This document shows, one piece after another, positions 20,642 through 29,516 of a stretch of DNA of 64,000 bases. A program made the translations under genes and the position numbers. The notes beneath the pieces were generated by a model. That model made no database searches. It saw only the letters and a program-made list of their open reading frames with translations, and was not told the DNA's origin. Source of the stretch: Pseudomonas sp. P818 (lineage in GTDB: Bacteria; Pseudomonadota; Gammaproteobacteria; Pseudomonadales; Pseudomonadaceae). How positions within the stretch are numbered: the stretch's first letter is position 1; every line of letters begins with the position of its first letter. The stretch covers positions 156,018 through 220,017 of the forward strand of contig NZ_ATKM01000001.1 of assembly GCF_000418555.1 (NCBI RefSeq), written 5' to 3'.

Positions 20642-21571
20642 ATGTCCACCGTTCTCAATGTGCTGCTGCCGATCTTTGGCCTGATCCTGGTCGGATTCGT
20701 CTGTCGGCGAACCAATCGCCTGGGGCCGACCGCCGCGTCGGAAATGAACCGCTTCGTGGTCTGGCTGGGGCTGCCGGCGTTGCTGTTCAGCCTCACCGCC
20801 AAGGCCGACTGGGCGCACATCTGGCAGCCCGGCTTCCTGCTCGCCTTCACCGGCGGCATGCTCGCAGTGTTTCTGGTCACCCTGGCGTATCGCTGGAAAA
20901 CCACTGGCAGCCTGGTCGACGCCAGCATAGACGGGCTCAGCGCCGGTTATGCCAATACCGGCTACATCGGCATTCCGCTGTGCGTGCTGGTGCTGGGCGA
21001 GGATGGCATGGCGCCGGCGTTGATCGCTTCGCTGCTGGTGGTCTGCGTGTTGTTCGGCCTGGCGCTGGTGTGCATCGAGGTGGGCCTGCAGAGCAAGAAG
21101 GGCTTAGGCGGCGCTATCGTTCAGGTGGTCATGGCGCTGTTGAAGAACCCGCTGGTGGTGTCGCCTTTGCTTGGCGCGGCCTGGGCACTGGGCGGCGTGC
21201 AGCTGCCGGCGGCGCTGGACGAGTTCCTGCGCCTGCTCGGCGCGGCCACCGTGCCTTGTGCGTTGGTGTCGCTGGGCCTGTTCCTGGCGCAGCGGCAGAG
21301 CGGGCCGAGCGAGGGCGCCTGGCCACTGGTGGCATTGAAACTGGTACTGCAGCCCCTGGTGACCTGGTTCATCGCCTTCGTGTTGCTCGACCTGCCGGCC
21401 TTCTGGGCGCACGCCGCGTTGCTGCTCAGCGCACTGCCCACCGGCACCGGGCCCTTCATGCTCGCCGAGTATTACCAGCGCCAGGCGGCGCTGGTGTCGC
21501 GGGCAATCCTGTTTTCCACCCTCGGCTCGCTGCTGACCCTGTCGCTGATCCTGCTGGCGATCAGCCCTTGA
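20642..21571 (+). CDS. AEC-family transporter
   Basis: A 309-residue membrane protein of the auxin-efflux-carrier family, which includes bacterial malate, malonate and amino-acid carriers. It has about ten hydrophobic segments in two five-helix repeats; typical elements are the N-terminal LNVLLPIFGLILVGFVCRR, the crossover GYANTGYIGIPL in repeat 1 and LPTGTGPFMLAEYY in repeat 2. The 3' end overlaps the convergent gene by 11 bases. The substrate is unknown; proximity to glsA suggests an amino or organic acid. Confidence 0.88.
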   Translation: MSTVLNVLLPIFGLILVGFVCRRTNRLGPTAASEMNRFVVWLGLPALLFSLTAKADWAHIWQPGFLLAFTGGMLAVFLVTLAYRWKTTGSLVDASIDGLSAGYANTGYIGIPLCVLVLGEDGMAPALIASLLVVCVLFGLALVCIEVGLQSKKGLGGAIVQVVMALLKNPLVVSPLLGAAWALGGVQLPAALDEFLRLLGAATVPCALVSLGLFLAQRQSGPSEGAWPLVALKLVLQPLVTWFIAFVLLDLPAFWAHAALLLSALPTGTGPFMLAEYYQRQAALVSRAILFSTLGSLLTLSLILLAISP

Positions 21572-22202
21572 GCTGCAGCTCCACGCCCAGCTGCTGCGAC
21601 AGGCAGGGCCAGCGCTGCCAGGCCGATGCGGTATCCGGCGCCGCCAGACGCTCGCGGTAGGCCTGCACCGACGGCTGGTCGAAGCTGGCGTCATCGAGCA
21701 TGCCGGCGAGGGCGTGATGCACGGCTTCGTCGAGCTGGTTGGCGAAGGGTTCGCCGATCAGCTGGTGGGCGATCAGGTTGGCGCGTGTGGTGTCCAGCGG
21801 GATCAGCGGCTGGCCGAGGTGAGCGATATAGCGATCATTGACCTCTTCCACCAGGCGATGGGCCAGATAGGCCTCGTCGAGCAGGCCCTCAAGCCCTTCG
21901 TGGCCCTCCATCAGCGCCGGTGGCTGCAGGAAGAAGTGCTCGGCGATCTTCAACACAGGCTTTACCGCGGCCTCGATTCCAGCCTCGCGTGCCACTTCGG
22001 CAGCCGCGTCGAGCACGTCCGGCACCTCTTCGATATAGGCGATGACGAAGGCCGTCAGTGCGCCCGAGGCGTCGTCTTCGGGCAGGCGGATTGACGGGTG
22101 CAGGCGGTCCAGTTGGGCCTGCAGGAAGTGTGCGAGTGCCTGGCTGTCGCTCTCCTGCTGACGGGCCTGGGTGATCGATTGACGAAGGGCGGCGGTGTTC
22201 AT
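21561..22202 (-). CDS. Conserved hypothetical protein beside the cox operon (PA0104-like)
   Basis: A 213-residue, mostly helical, soluble protein without signal peptide or recognised catalytic motif. Position next to coxB matches PA0104 of P. aeruginosa. The acidic EEVPDVLDAAAEVAREAG region and a following helix with HFFLQPPAL are notable. It is divergent from coxB across 405 bases and convergent with the AEC gene, whose end it overlaps. The function is not known, and I find no sign that it is part of oxidase assembly apart from the conserved neighbourhood. Confidence 0.75.
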   Translation of the reverse strand: MNTAALRQSITQARQQESDSQALAHFLQAQLDRLHPSIRLPEDDASGALTAFVIAYIEEVPDVLDAAAEVAREAGIEAAVKPVLKIAEHFFLQPPALMEGHEGLEGLLDEAYLAHRLVEEVNDRYIAHLGQPLIPLDTTRANLIAHQLIGEPFANQLDEAVHHALAGMLDDASFDQPSVQAYRERLAAPDTASAWQRWPCLSQQLGVELQLKG

Positions 22203-22394
22203 GACTGCTCCTATCTCTCAGGACATGGACGTGAACCTTAGTCGGCTCCCGTGGTCGGCTAAGACGCGATTGTCATAACTTTTTAATACTTATGCGAGTC
22301 TGCTATATCAATCTGTATCAGAACGGCTACAGCCCGCGTCAGTCGCGGCGTTTAGGACAAGGCCTGCGCGGCTTCAGCCATTTTCCTTCGCACG

Positions 22395-22422
22395 TTGCGA
22401 GGTGAAAGTCGCCGTCTATACT
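22395..22422 (+). promoter_or_regulatory. Candidate cox operon promoter (sigma-S-like -10)
   Basis: TTGCGA (22395-22400) and CTATACT (22416-22422) form a promoter with 16-base spacing; CTATACT is the preferred -10 of RpoS-dependent promoters, and the P. aeruginosa aa3 oxidase is known to be RpoS-dependent. It leaves a leader of about 180 bases before coxB in which I see no ORF. The rest of the 22203-22607 gap holds an AT-rich stretch near 22270-22320 that could carry the promoter of the divergent gene. Confidence 0.4.
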
Positions 22423-22607
22423 CGAGTTCGAAAGGCAGTACCTGATGGAACCGGACGGGCTCAGGCACGGAGAGGTTTCGGCAGCAGTCGCCAGCAGTCT
22501 GGGCGTGGTTCGCGGGCAGTGAGTCCGCAGTCATACCCTATGGCAGTCGATCCCTTAGCCGCAGGCTCCGCCGGCGGGATAACAAGAACAATCAAGGGGA
22601 ACCCGCA

Positions 22608-23732
22608 ATGATGCGACATCCACGAGTCTGGATGGGCCTCCTGCTGTGGCTGGCATTAGGCTCGGCGCACGCCCAGTGGACGGTCAACATGACGCCCGGT
22701 GTAACCGACGTCAGCCGCTCCGTGTTCGACCTGCACATGACCATTTTCTGGATCTGTGTGGTGATCGGCATACTGGTATTCGGCGCCATGTTCTGGTCGA
22801 TGATCATGCACCGCCGCTCCACCGGCCAGGAGCCCGCGCACTTCCACGAAAGTACCACCGTCGAGATTCTCTGGACCGTCGTGCCACTGGCCATTCTGGT
22901 GGTGATGGCGATCCCGGCGACCAAGACGCTGATCGAGATCTACGACACCTCCGAGTCCGAACTGGACATCCAGATCACCGGCTATCAGTGGAAGTGGCAC
23001 TACAAATACCTGGGCCAGGATGTCGAGTTCTTCAGCAACCTGACCACGCCACGCTCGCAGATCAACAACCGCGAAGCCAAGGGCGAACACTACCTGCTTG
23101 AGGTCGACGAGCCGCTGGTGGTGCCGGTCGGCACCAAGGTGCGCTTCTTGATCACTGCCGCCGACGTCATCCACTCCTGGTGGGTGCCGGCGCTGGCGGT
23201 GAAGAAGGACGCCATCCCCGGCTTCATCAACGAGTCCTGGACGCGCATCGAGGAGCCGGGCATCTACCGCGGCCAATGCACCGAGCTGTGCGGCAAGGAT
23301 CACGGCTTCATGCCGGTGGTGGTCGAGGCCAAGTCCAAGGAGGACTTCGACGCCTGGCTGGCCGAGCGCAAGCAGGCTGCGGCCGCCGAGCGCGAGCTGA
23401 CCAGCAAGGAGTGGACCATGGAAGAGCTGATGGCGCGCGGCGAGAAGGCCTACAACACTTCCTGCGCAGCCTGCCACCAACCCACTGGTGAGGGTCTGCC
23501 GCCGATGTTCCCGGCGCTCAAGGGCTCGTCCATCGCCAAAGGGCCAGCCGAGGGTCATATCGACATCGTCTACCACGGCAAGCCGGGCACCTCCATGGCT
23601 GCCTTCGGCAAGCAGCTGTCGCCGGTCGACCTGGCCGCCATCATCACCTACGAGCGCAACGCCTGGGGCAACAATGTCGGTGACATGGTCACGCCCAAGG
23701 ACATTCTCGATTTCTCCAAGGCGCAGGAGTAA
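22608..23732 (+). CDS. coxB: Cytochrome c oxidase subunit II with fused cytochrome c domain
   Basis: A 374-residue subunit of the aa3 oxidase. After a signal sequence (GSAHAQW) and two membrane helices comes the periplasmic cupredoxin domain with the CuA centre: the aromatic patch near GYQWKWHYKY and C224-x3-C228 in CTELCGKDHGFM. A C-terminal cytochrome c domain follows with C286-A-A-C-H290, so the protein is of the caa3-like fused type and can take electrons from soluble cytochromes such as c4 or c5. AAGGGGA lies seven bases before the ATG. It is the first gene of the oxidase operon. Confidence 0.96.
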   Translation: MMRHPRVWMGLLLWLALGSAHAQWTVNMTPGVTDVSRSVFDLHMTIFWICVVIGILVFGAMFWSMIMHRRSTGQEPAHFHESTTVEILWTVVPLAILVVMAIPATKTLIEIYDTSESELDIQITGYQWKWHYKYLGQDVEFFSNLTTPRSQINNREAKGEHYLLEVDEPLVVPVGTKVRFLITAADVIHSWWVPALAVKKDAIPGFINESWTRIEEPGIYRGQCTELCGKDHGFMPVVVEAKSKEDFDAWLAERKQAAAAERELTSKEWTMEELMARGEKAYNTSCAACHQPTGEGLPPMFPALKGSSIAKGPAEGHIDIVYHGKPGTSMAAFGKQLSPVDLAAIITYERNAWGNNVGDMVTPKDILDFSKAQE

Positions 23733-23736
23733 GGAC

Positions 23737-25320
23737 ATGAGTGCAGTGATCGACCACGGTCATACTGACCACCACCATGGCCCGGCCAAGGGCCTGATGC
23801 GCTGGGTGCTGACCACCAACCACAAGGACATCGGCACGATGTACCTGTGGTTCAGCTTCTGCATGTTCCTGCTGGGCGGCTCGATGGCCATGGTCATCCG
23901 CGCTGAGCTGTTCCAGCCGGGCCTGCAGATCGTGCAGCCGGAATTCTTCAACCAGATGACCACCATGCACGGCCTGATCATGGTCTTCGGCGCGGTGATG
24001 CCGGCCTTCGTCGGCCTGGCCAACTGGATGATCCCGCTGATGATCGGCGCGCCGGACATGGCCCTGCCGCGGATGAACAACTTCAGCTTCTGGCTGCTAC
24101 CGGCGGCCTTCGGCCTGCTGGTTTCGACGCTGTTCATGGAAGGTGGCGGGCCGAACTTTGGCTGGACCTTCTACGCGCCGTTGTCGACGACCTACGGGCC
24201 GGAGAGCACCACCTTCTTCATCTTCGCCGTGCACCTGATGGGCATCAGTTCGATCATGGGGGCGATCAACGTGGTCGCCACCATCCTCAACCTGCGCGCT
24301 CCCGGCATGACCCTGATGAAGATGCCGCTGTTCGTCTGGACCTGGCTGATCACCGCCTTCCTGCTGATCGCGGTGATGCCGGTGCTGGCCGGTTGCGTGA
24401 CCATGATGCTGATGGACATCCACTTCGGCACCAGCTTCTTCAATGCCGCTGGTGGTGGCGACCCGGTCCTGTTCCAGCACGTGTTCTGGTTCTTCGGCCA
24501 CCCCGAGGTATACATCATGATCCTGCCCGCCTTCGGTGCGGTCAGCTCGATCATCCCGGCCTTCGCACGCAAGCCGCTGTTCGGCTACACCTCGATGGTC
24601 TACGCCACCGCGGCGATCGCCTTCCTGTCCTTCATCGTCTGGGCGCACCACATGTTCACCGTCGGCATCCCGCTGACCGGCGAGCTGTTCTTCATGTACG
24701 CCACCATGCTGATCGCCGTGCCCACCGGGGTGAAGGTGTTCAACTGGGCCAGCACCATGTGGCAGGGCTCGATGACCTTCGAGGCGCCGATGCTGTTCTC
24801 GGTGGCCTTCGTCATCCTCTTCACCATTGGTGGTTTCTCCGGGTTGATGCTGGCCATCGCGCCGTCGGACTTCCAGTATCACGACACCTATTTCGTGGTG
24901 GCGCACTTCCACTACGTGCTGGTGCCGGGGGCGATCTTCGGCATCTTCGCTTCGGCCTATTACTGGCTGCCGAAGTGGACTGGCCACATGTACGACGAAA
25001 CCCTGGCCAAGCTGCATTTCTGGATGAGCTTCATCGGCATGAACCTGGCGTTCTTCCCGATGCACTTCGTCGGTCTGGCCGGTATGCCGCGGCGTATCCC
25101 CGACTACAACATGATGTTCGCCAACTTCAACATGGTTTCCAGTATCGGCGCCTTCATGTTCGGGGCTACCCAGCTGCTGTTCCTGTTCATCGTCATCAAG
25201 TGCATCCGTGGCGGCAAGCCGGCCCCGGCCAAGCCCTGGGACGGTGCCGAAGGCCTGGAGTGGACGGTGCCGTCACCGGCGCCCTATCACACCTTCAGCA
25301 CGCCGCCGGAAGTGAAATAG
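23737..25320 (+). CDS. coxA: Cytochrome c oxidase subunit I
   Basis: A 527-residue heme-copper catalytic subunit that reduces oxygen and pumps protons. Twelve membrane helices are expected. Visible landmarks are HGLIMVFGAVMPAF with a heme-a histidine, GHPEVYIMILPAFG with the CuB histidine, its cross-linked tyrosine and the type-A1 glutamate, the CuB pair in WAHHMFTVG, and HFHYVLV with the two remaining heme ligands. The ATG at 23737 lies four bases after the coxB stop with AGGAG overlapping the coxB end; the open frame upstream is a coxB shadow. Confidence 0.97.
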   Translation: MSAVIDHGHTDHHHGPAKGLMRWVLTTNHKDIGTMYLWFSFCMFLLGGSMAMVIRAELFQPGLQIVQPEFFNQMTTMHGLIMVFGAVMPAFVGLANWMIPLMIGAPDMALPRMNNFSFWLLPAAFGLLVSTLFMEGGGPNFGWTFYAPLSTTYGPESTTFFIFAVHLMGISSIMGAINVVATILNLRAPGMTLMKMPLFVWTWLITAFLLIAVMPVLAGCVTMMLMDIHFGTSFFNAAGGGDPVLFQHVFWFFGHPEVYIMILPAFGAVSSIIPAFARKPLFGYTSMVYATAAIAFLSFIVWAHHMFTVGIPLTGELFFMYATMLIAVPTGVKVFNWASTMWQGSMTFEAPMLFSVAFVILFTIGGFSGLMLAIAPSDFQYHDTYFVVAHFHYVLVPGAIFGIFASAYYWLPKWTGHMYDETLAKLHFWMSFIGMNLAFFPMHFVGLAGMPRRIPDYNMMFANFNMVSSIGAFMFGATQLLFLFIVIKCIRGGKPAPAKPWDGAEGLEWTVPSPAPYHTFSTPPEVK

Positions 25321-25330
25321 GAGGTCTGCC

Positions 25331-25897
25331 GTGAGCGAGGTCATCGCGACTCGTCGCCTGGTTACCCGTCTGCTGCTCGTGGTGGTGGTGATGTTCTGCT
25401 TCGGCATCTTCGTCCTGCCACCGTTTTACGACGCCATGTGCCGGGTATTCGGCATCAACGGCAAGACGGCCGGGGCTTACCAGGGCGAGCAGTTGGTGGA
25501 CGAGCAGCGCCAGGTGCGCGTGCAGTTTCTCGCCACCAACGCTGCCGGGATGGTCTGGGAGTTCGGCCCGCAGGCCGACGAGATCCTGGTCCATCCGGGG
25601 GAAGCGCGCGACATGCTGTTCGTCGCCTACAACCCCAGCGACAAGCCAATGAGCGCGCAGGCGATTCCCAGCGTATCGCCATCGAAAGCGGCGGCCTTCT
25701 TTCACAAGACCGAGTGCTTCTGCTTCACCCAGCAGGTGCTGCAACCGGGTGAGCGCATCGAGATGCCGGTGCGCTTCATCGTCGACCGCGACCTGCCGCA
25801 GGACGTGAAGCACCTGACCCTGGGCTACACCCTGTTCGATATCACCGAACGCAAACCGCCAGTGGCACAGGCGACCCTTGCTCGGGCGACTCCATAA
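25331..25897 (+). CDS. ctaG: Cytochrome c oxidase assembly protein CtaG (Cox11)
   Basis: A 188-residue copper chaperone that delivers copper to the CuB site of subunit I. One N-terminal membrane anchor (residues 13-32) is followed by an immunoglobulin-like periplasmic domain with the copper-binding motif CFCF in FFHKTECFCFTQQVL and the conserved P-V-R-F-I-V-D region. It starts 10 bases after coxA with GGAGG. Confidence 0.95.
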   Translation: MSEVIATRRLVTRLLLVVVVMFCFGIFVLPPFYDAMCRVFGINGKTAGAYQGEQLVDEQRQVRVQFLATNAAGMVWEFGPQADEILVHPGEARDMLFVAYNPSDKPMSAQAIPSVSPSKAAAFFHKTECFCFTQQVLQPGERIEMPVRFIVDRDLPQDVKHLTLGYTLFDITERKPPVAQATLARATP

Positions 25898-25908
25898 GGA
25901 GAACAACA

Positions 25909-26805
25909 ATGTCGAGTCACCAAAGTCACGAGAACTATTACGTACCGGCACAAAGCAAATGGCCCATCGTCGCCACCATCGGTCTGCTGGTGAGCTTCTT
26001 TGGCGTCGGCACCTGGTTCAACGACCTGTCGGCGGGGCGTGAAGGTTCCAACGGACCGCTGATCTTCTTCGTCGGCGGGTTGATCCTGGCCTGGATGCTG
26101 TTCGGCTGGTTCGGCAACGTTATCAAGGAAAGCCGTGCCGGCCTCTACAGCGCGCAGATGGATCGTTCCTTCCGCTGGGGCATGAGCTGGTTCATCTTCT
26201 CCGAGGTGATGTTCTTCGCCGCCTTTTTCGGCGCGCTGTTCTACATCCGCGCCTGGTCTGGCCCCTGGCTTGGCGGCGAGGGCGACAAGGGCATCGCCAA
26301 CATGCTCTGGGAAGGTTTCGAGTACAGCTGGCCGATGCTGCAGAACCCTGACTCCAAACTGTTCCCGCCACCGAGCGGGGTGATCGACCCCTGGCATCTG
26401 CCGCTGGTCAACACCATCTTGCTGGTGTCCTCCAGCTTCACCATCACCTTCGCCCACCATTCCCTGAAGAAGAATCACCGTGGCCCGCTCAAGGCCTGGC
26501 TGGCCGCGACCATCGTGCTGGCCCTGGCGTTCCTGTTCTTTCAGGTCGAGGAGTACATCGAGGCCTACACCGAGCTCGGGCTGACCCTGGGCTCAGGTAT
26601 CTACGGCGCGACCTTCTTCATGCTCACCGGCTTCCACGGTGCGCACGTGACGCTCGGTACGTTGATTCTGGTGGTGATGCTGGTACGCATCATGCGCGGG
26701 CACTTCGATCCCGATCAGCATTTCGGTTTCGAAGCGGCCGCCTGGTACTGGCACTTCGTCGACGTGGTCTGGCTCGGCCTGTTCATCTTCGTCTATGTGC
26801 TTTAG
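25909..26805 (+). CDS. coxC: Cytochrome c oxidase subunit III
   Basis: A 298-residue seven-helix subunit that stabilises subunit I and the proton-uptake path. The family segments WGMSWFIFSEVMFFAAFFGA, TFAHHSLKK, GFHGAHVTLGT and the terminal WYWHFVDVVWLGLFIFVY are all present. GGAG precedes the ATG, 11 bases after ctaG. Confidence 0.96.
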   Translation: MSSHQSHENYYVPAQSKWPIVATIGLLVSFFGVGTWFNDLSAGREGSNGPLIFFVGGLILAWMLFGWFGNVIKESRAGLYSAQMDRSFRWGMSWFIFSEVMFFAAFFGALFYIRAWSGPWLGGEGDKGIANMLWEGFEYSWPMLQNPDSKLFPPPSGVIDPWHLPLVNTILLVSSSFTITFAHHSLKKNHRGPLKAWLAATIVLALAFLFFQVEEYIEAYTELGLTLGSGIYGATFFMLTGFHGAHVTLGTLILVVMLVRIMRGHFDPDQHFGFEAAAWYWHFVDVVWLGLFIFVYVL

Positions 26806-26822
26806 CGGCTGCCGCTTTTGGC

Positions 26823-27026
26823 CTACCAGGTGACATGAGAGACCAGTTGCCCTGAGTAGAAGCCCCAGGCGATCAGGGCAACGGTAATGGCGGTCAGGCC
26901 GACACGGACAGTCAGAGCGCCTACCACGCGGGAACCATGGCCTTCGTCCTTGACCAGGAAGAACAGGCCGCTGAACAGGCTGGCGAGAGTGGCCAGCAGC
27001 ATGAGGATGATCGCGGCCTTGAGCAT
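26823..27026 (-). CDS. Twin-TM small membrane protein, DUF2909
   Basis: A 67-residue protein with two hydrophobic helices (AAIILMLLATLASLFSGLFF and ITVALIAWGFYSGQL) joined by a short polar loop with KDEGHGSR. It matches the DUF2909 family found at this place in Pseudomonas cox operons, on the opposite strand. The ATG at 27026 has GGAG upstream; a longer reading to 27098 would run into the SURF1 start. The role is unknown, presumably oxidase-linked by conservation. Confidence 0.82.
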   Translation of the reverse strand: MLKAAIILMLLATLASLFSGLFFLVKDEGHGSRVVGALTVRVGLTAITVALIAWGFYSGQLVSHVTW

Positions 27027-27097
27027 GCGAGACTCCGGGGGATTGAAGTGATGCAATGCAGTATAGCCAGCAACCCCGATCGTAACGGCAGGGCGCA

Positions 27098-27829
27098 ATG
27101 AGCGCCTTCCGTCCTGGTTGGCTACCCAGCCTGCTGGTCGCCCTGTTGTTGCCGGGCCTGGTCTGGCTGGGCTTCTGGCAGTTGCAGCGTGGCGATGAGA
27201 AGCGCCAGCTGCTGGCCAGCTTCGAGGCGCGGCGTCAGGCCGAGCCAGTCAGCCTCGAGCAGCTCGAACCCATGCGTGATCCGGCTTACCGCCGCGTGCA
27301 GCTGCGCGGGCACTTAGACAGCGAGCACAGCCTGTTGCTCGATAGCCGCGTCCGCGATGGCCATGCCGGCGTCGAGTTGCTGCAACCTTTCTATGACCAG
27401 TCCAGTGGCCTCTGGGTACTGCTCAACCGCGGTTGGCTGCCCTGGCCGGACCGGCGCACAACACCGCAATTCGATACCCCGGATGGCGTGCTGCAACTCA
27501 CGGCCTGGGTCTACGTCGCACCTTCTGGCGGTCTGAATCTGCGCTCCGGTGCAGCGACCGATGGCTGGCCGCGGCTGATCACCCAGGTCGAGGCGGAAAA
27601 TCTCTGGCAGCAACTGGGCCGCGGTGGCCTGCCGTTCGAAGCGCGGCTGGAGGATGGTCCGGCCAGCTATCGGGTCGACTGGCCGGTGGTGGCCATGAGC
27701 CCGAGCAAGCATCTGGGCTATGCGGTGCAGTGGTTCGCCCTGGCGGCCGCGCTGCTGGGCCTGTTCATCTATCTCGGAATTCACAACGCACGGGAGAGCC
27801 GTCATGAACCCAGCCATCGCCATGCCTGA
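27098..27829 (+). CDS. SURF1-family oxidase assembly protein
   Basis: A 243-residue inner-membrane protein with one helix at each end (LPSLLVALLLPGLVWLGFWQ; WFALAAALLGLFIYLG) and a periplasmic domain between. SURF1 proteins help insert heme a into subunit I. The family motifs LGFWQLQRGDEK, LLNRGWLPWP and the C-terminal HLGYAVQWFALA are clear. It overlaps the next gene by 26 bases, suggesting translational coupling. Confidence 0.93.
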   Translation: MSAFRPGWLPSLLVALLLPGLVWLGFWQLQRGDEKRQLLASFEARRQAEPVSLEQLEPMRDPAYRRVQLRGHLDSEHSLLLDSRVRDGHAGVELLQPFYDQSSGLWVLLNRGWLPWPDRRTTPQFDTPDGVLQLTAWVYVAPSGGLNLRSGAATDGWPRLITQVEAENLWQQLGRGGLPFEARLEDGPASYRVDWPVVAMSPSKHLGYAVQWFALAAALLGLFIYLGIHNARESRHEPSHRHA

Positions 27830-28382
27830 GGCTCCGCGCAAGGGCCGTGGGCGCCTGCAGTTGCTGCTGATCCTGGCCATTGCCGTCGGGCCCATGTTCC
27901 TCGCCAGTGCCATGTATCAGTGGCGCTTCTGGGTGCCGGAAACGCGCAGCTACCACGGCGTGCTGATCGGCGACGGCCGCACTCTGGCCGACCTCGGCGT
28001 CAAGGGCGAAGTCGAGCCGCGCTGGCAGATTCTGGTGACGGCACCGGGTGCCTGTGAGGCCGACTGCCAGCAGCTGGTCTACCTCGCGCGGCAGATCCAG
28101 ATCGGCCTCAACCGCGAGACGTCCCGTGCCAGCCATGGTCTGGCGCTGGCCGAGCCACTGCCGGACGACTACGACGCCAAACTCAAGCGCGAGTACCCGC
28201 AGCTTGGGCGCTATCAACTGGATCTGCAGGCCTACGACAAGGCCGCCGAGGCGGTGCCCGGTGCGCAGCTGTGGCTGGCCGACCCGCACGGCAATCTGGT
28301 GCTGCGCTATCCGGCCGGCAGCAACGGCAAGGCGATTCTCGATGATCTGCGTTACCTGCTGAAAATTTCCCTGATCGGCTGA
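27804..28382 (+). CDS. Membrane-anchored cox operon protein with Sco-like CxxxC motif (PA0111-like)
   Basis: A 192-residue protein with one N-terminal membrane helix (LLLILAIAVGPMFLASAMYQ) and a periplasmic domain of thioredoxin-like pattern. Cys84 and Cys88 in GACEADCQQLVYL form a CxxxC pair placed as in Sco copper chaperones, and VPGAQLWLADPHGNLVLRYP resembles the late Sco strand before its cis-proline region. The start is the ATG inside the SURF1 end. The family has no firm function; copper or thiol-redox work on CuA is inferred from the motif and operon. Confidence 0.82.
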   Translation: MNPAIAMPEAPRKGRGRLQLLLILAIAVGPMFLASAMYQWRFWVPETRSYHGVLIGDGRTLADLGVKGEVEPRWQILVTAPGACEADCQQLVYLARQIQIGLNRETSRASHGLALAEPLPDDYDAKLKREYPQLGRYQLDLQAYDKAAEAVPGAQLWLADPHGNLVLRYPAGSNGKAILDDLRYLLKISLIG

Positions 28383-28437
28383 CGCTTCGTCCTGTCCATA
28401 TCGACAGCGCGCCAAGCCCCGTGCCCAAGGAGTCGAC

Positions 28438-29493
28438 ATGCACAAACCCGGTTATCGCCTAGCGTTGTTCGCGACCCTCCTGACCGTGGTGGTGGTGCTT
28501 TTAGGTGCCTACACCCGCCTGACCCATGCCGGTCTCGGTTGCCCGGATTGGCCGGGTTGTTACGGCTTTCTCGGCGTGCCGATGAGCGAGCACAAGCAGG
28601 CCATCGCCGAAGCGCGCTTCCCCGAGGCACCGGTGGAAGTCGCCAAGGGCTGGTACGAGATGATCCACCGCTACTTCGCAGGCGCGCTCGGGTTGGTGAT
28701 CCTGATCATCGCCATCCAGGCCGTGCGCCGTCGTGAGGAGCCCATGCAACCCGTCAAACTGCCGCTGGCGATCCTGGCGCTGGTGATCCTGCAGGGCGCA
28801 TTCGGCATGTGGACGGTCACCCTGCAGCTGTGGCCGCAGGTGGTCACCGCCCACCTGCTCGGCGGCTTCGCCACTCTCAGCCTGCTGACCTTGCTCACCT
28901 TGCGTCTGTCCGGGCGCTTCGCCCCGCTGCAATTGCCGGGGCGCCTGCGTGCCCTGGCGGCGGCATGCCTGCTGCTGGTGATCGGGCAGATCGCCCTGGG
29001 CGGCTGGGTCAGTTCCAACTACGCCGCGGTCGCCTGCGTCGACCTGCCCACCTGCCATGGTGAATGGTGGCCGGCGATGGACTTCGGCAAGGGCTTTCAC
29101 CTGACCCAGCATATCGGCCCCAACTACCTGGGCGGGCAGCTCGACAGCGACGCGCGCACCGCCATTCACATGAGCCATCGCATCGGTGCGCTGCTGGTCA
29201 CGCTGGCGCTGCTGGTCCTGGCCTGGCGACTGCACACGGCCGGGCTGCCGCGCCTGGCCGGGTTGCTGCTGCTGGCGTTGGCCGTGCAGGTCGGCCTGGG
29301 CATCAGCAACGTGGTCTTCCACCTGCCGCTGCTGGTGGCAGTGGCGCACAACGCAGGCGGCGCCGCTCTGCTACTGACCATGGTGCTGATCAACTATCGC
29401 CTGCGGGCACCCTCTGCGGCAGCTCGTGCGGCATCCGATGTAGCGGAAAGGCGCACGACTCTGATTTCCAACGGTCTGGTTCAAGGCCGGTAA
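28438..29493 (+). CDS. ctaA: Heme A synthase (COX15/CtaA)
   Basis: A 351-residue membrane enzyme oxidising the C8 methyl of heme O to give heme A. Eight hydrophobic segments are seen, with heme-ligand histidines in EMIHRYFAGALG and MSHRIGALLVTL and in the matching positions of the other half-repeats (TAHLLGGFAT, VAHNAGGAAL). The N-terminal TRLTHAGLGCPDWPGCYG motif with its cysteine pair is typical. AAGGAG precedes the ATG. Confidence 0.95.
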   Translation: MHKPGYRLALFATLLTVVVVLLGAYTRLTHAGLGCPDWPGCYGFLGVPMSEHKQAIAEARFPEAPVEVAKGWYEMIHRYFAGALGLVILIIAIQAVRRREEPMQPVKLPLAILALVILQGAFGMWTVTLQLWPQVVTAHLLGGFATLSLLTLLTLRLSGRFAPLQLPGRLRALAAACLLLVIGQIALGGWVSSNYAAVACVDLPTCHGEWWPAMDFGKGFHLTQHIGPNYLGGQLDSDARTAIHMSHRIGALLVTLALLVLAWRLHTAGLPRLAGLLLLALAVQVGLGISNVVFHLPLLVAVAHNAGGAALLLTMVLINYRLRAPSAAARAASDVAERRTTLISNGLVQGR

Positions 29494-29516
29494 ATAACGA
29501 ATCAAGGAGAAATGCC

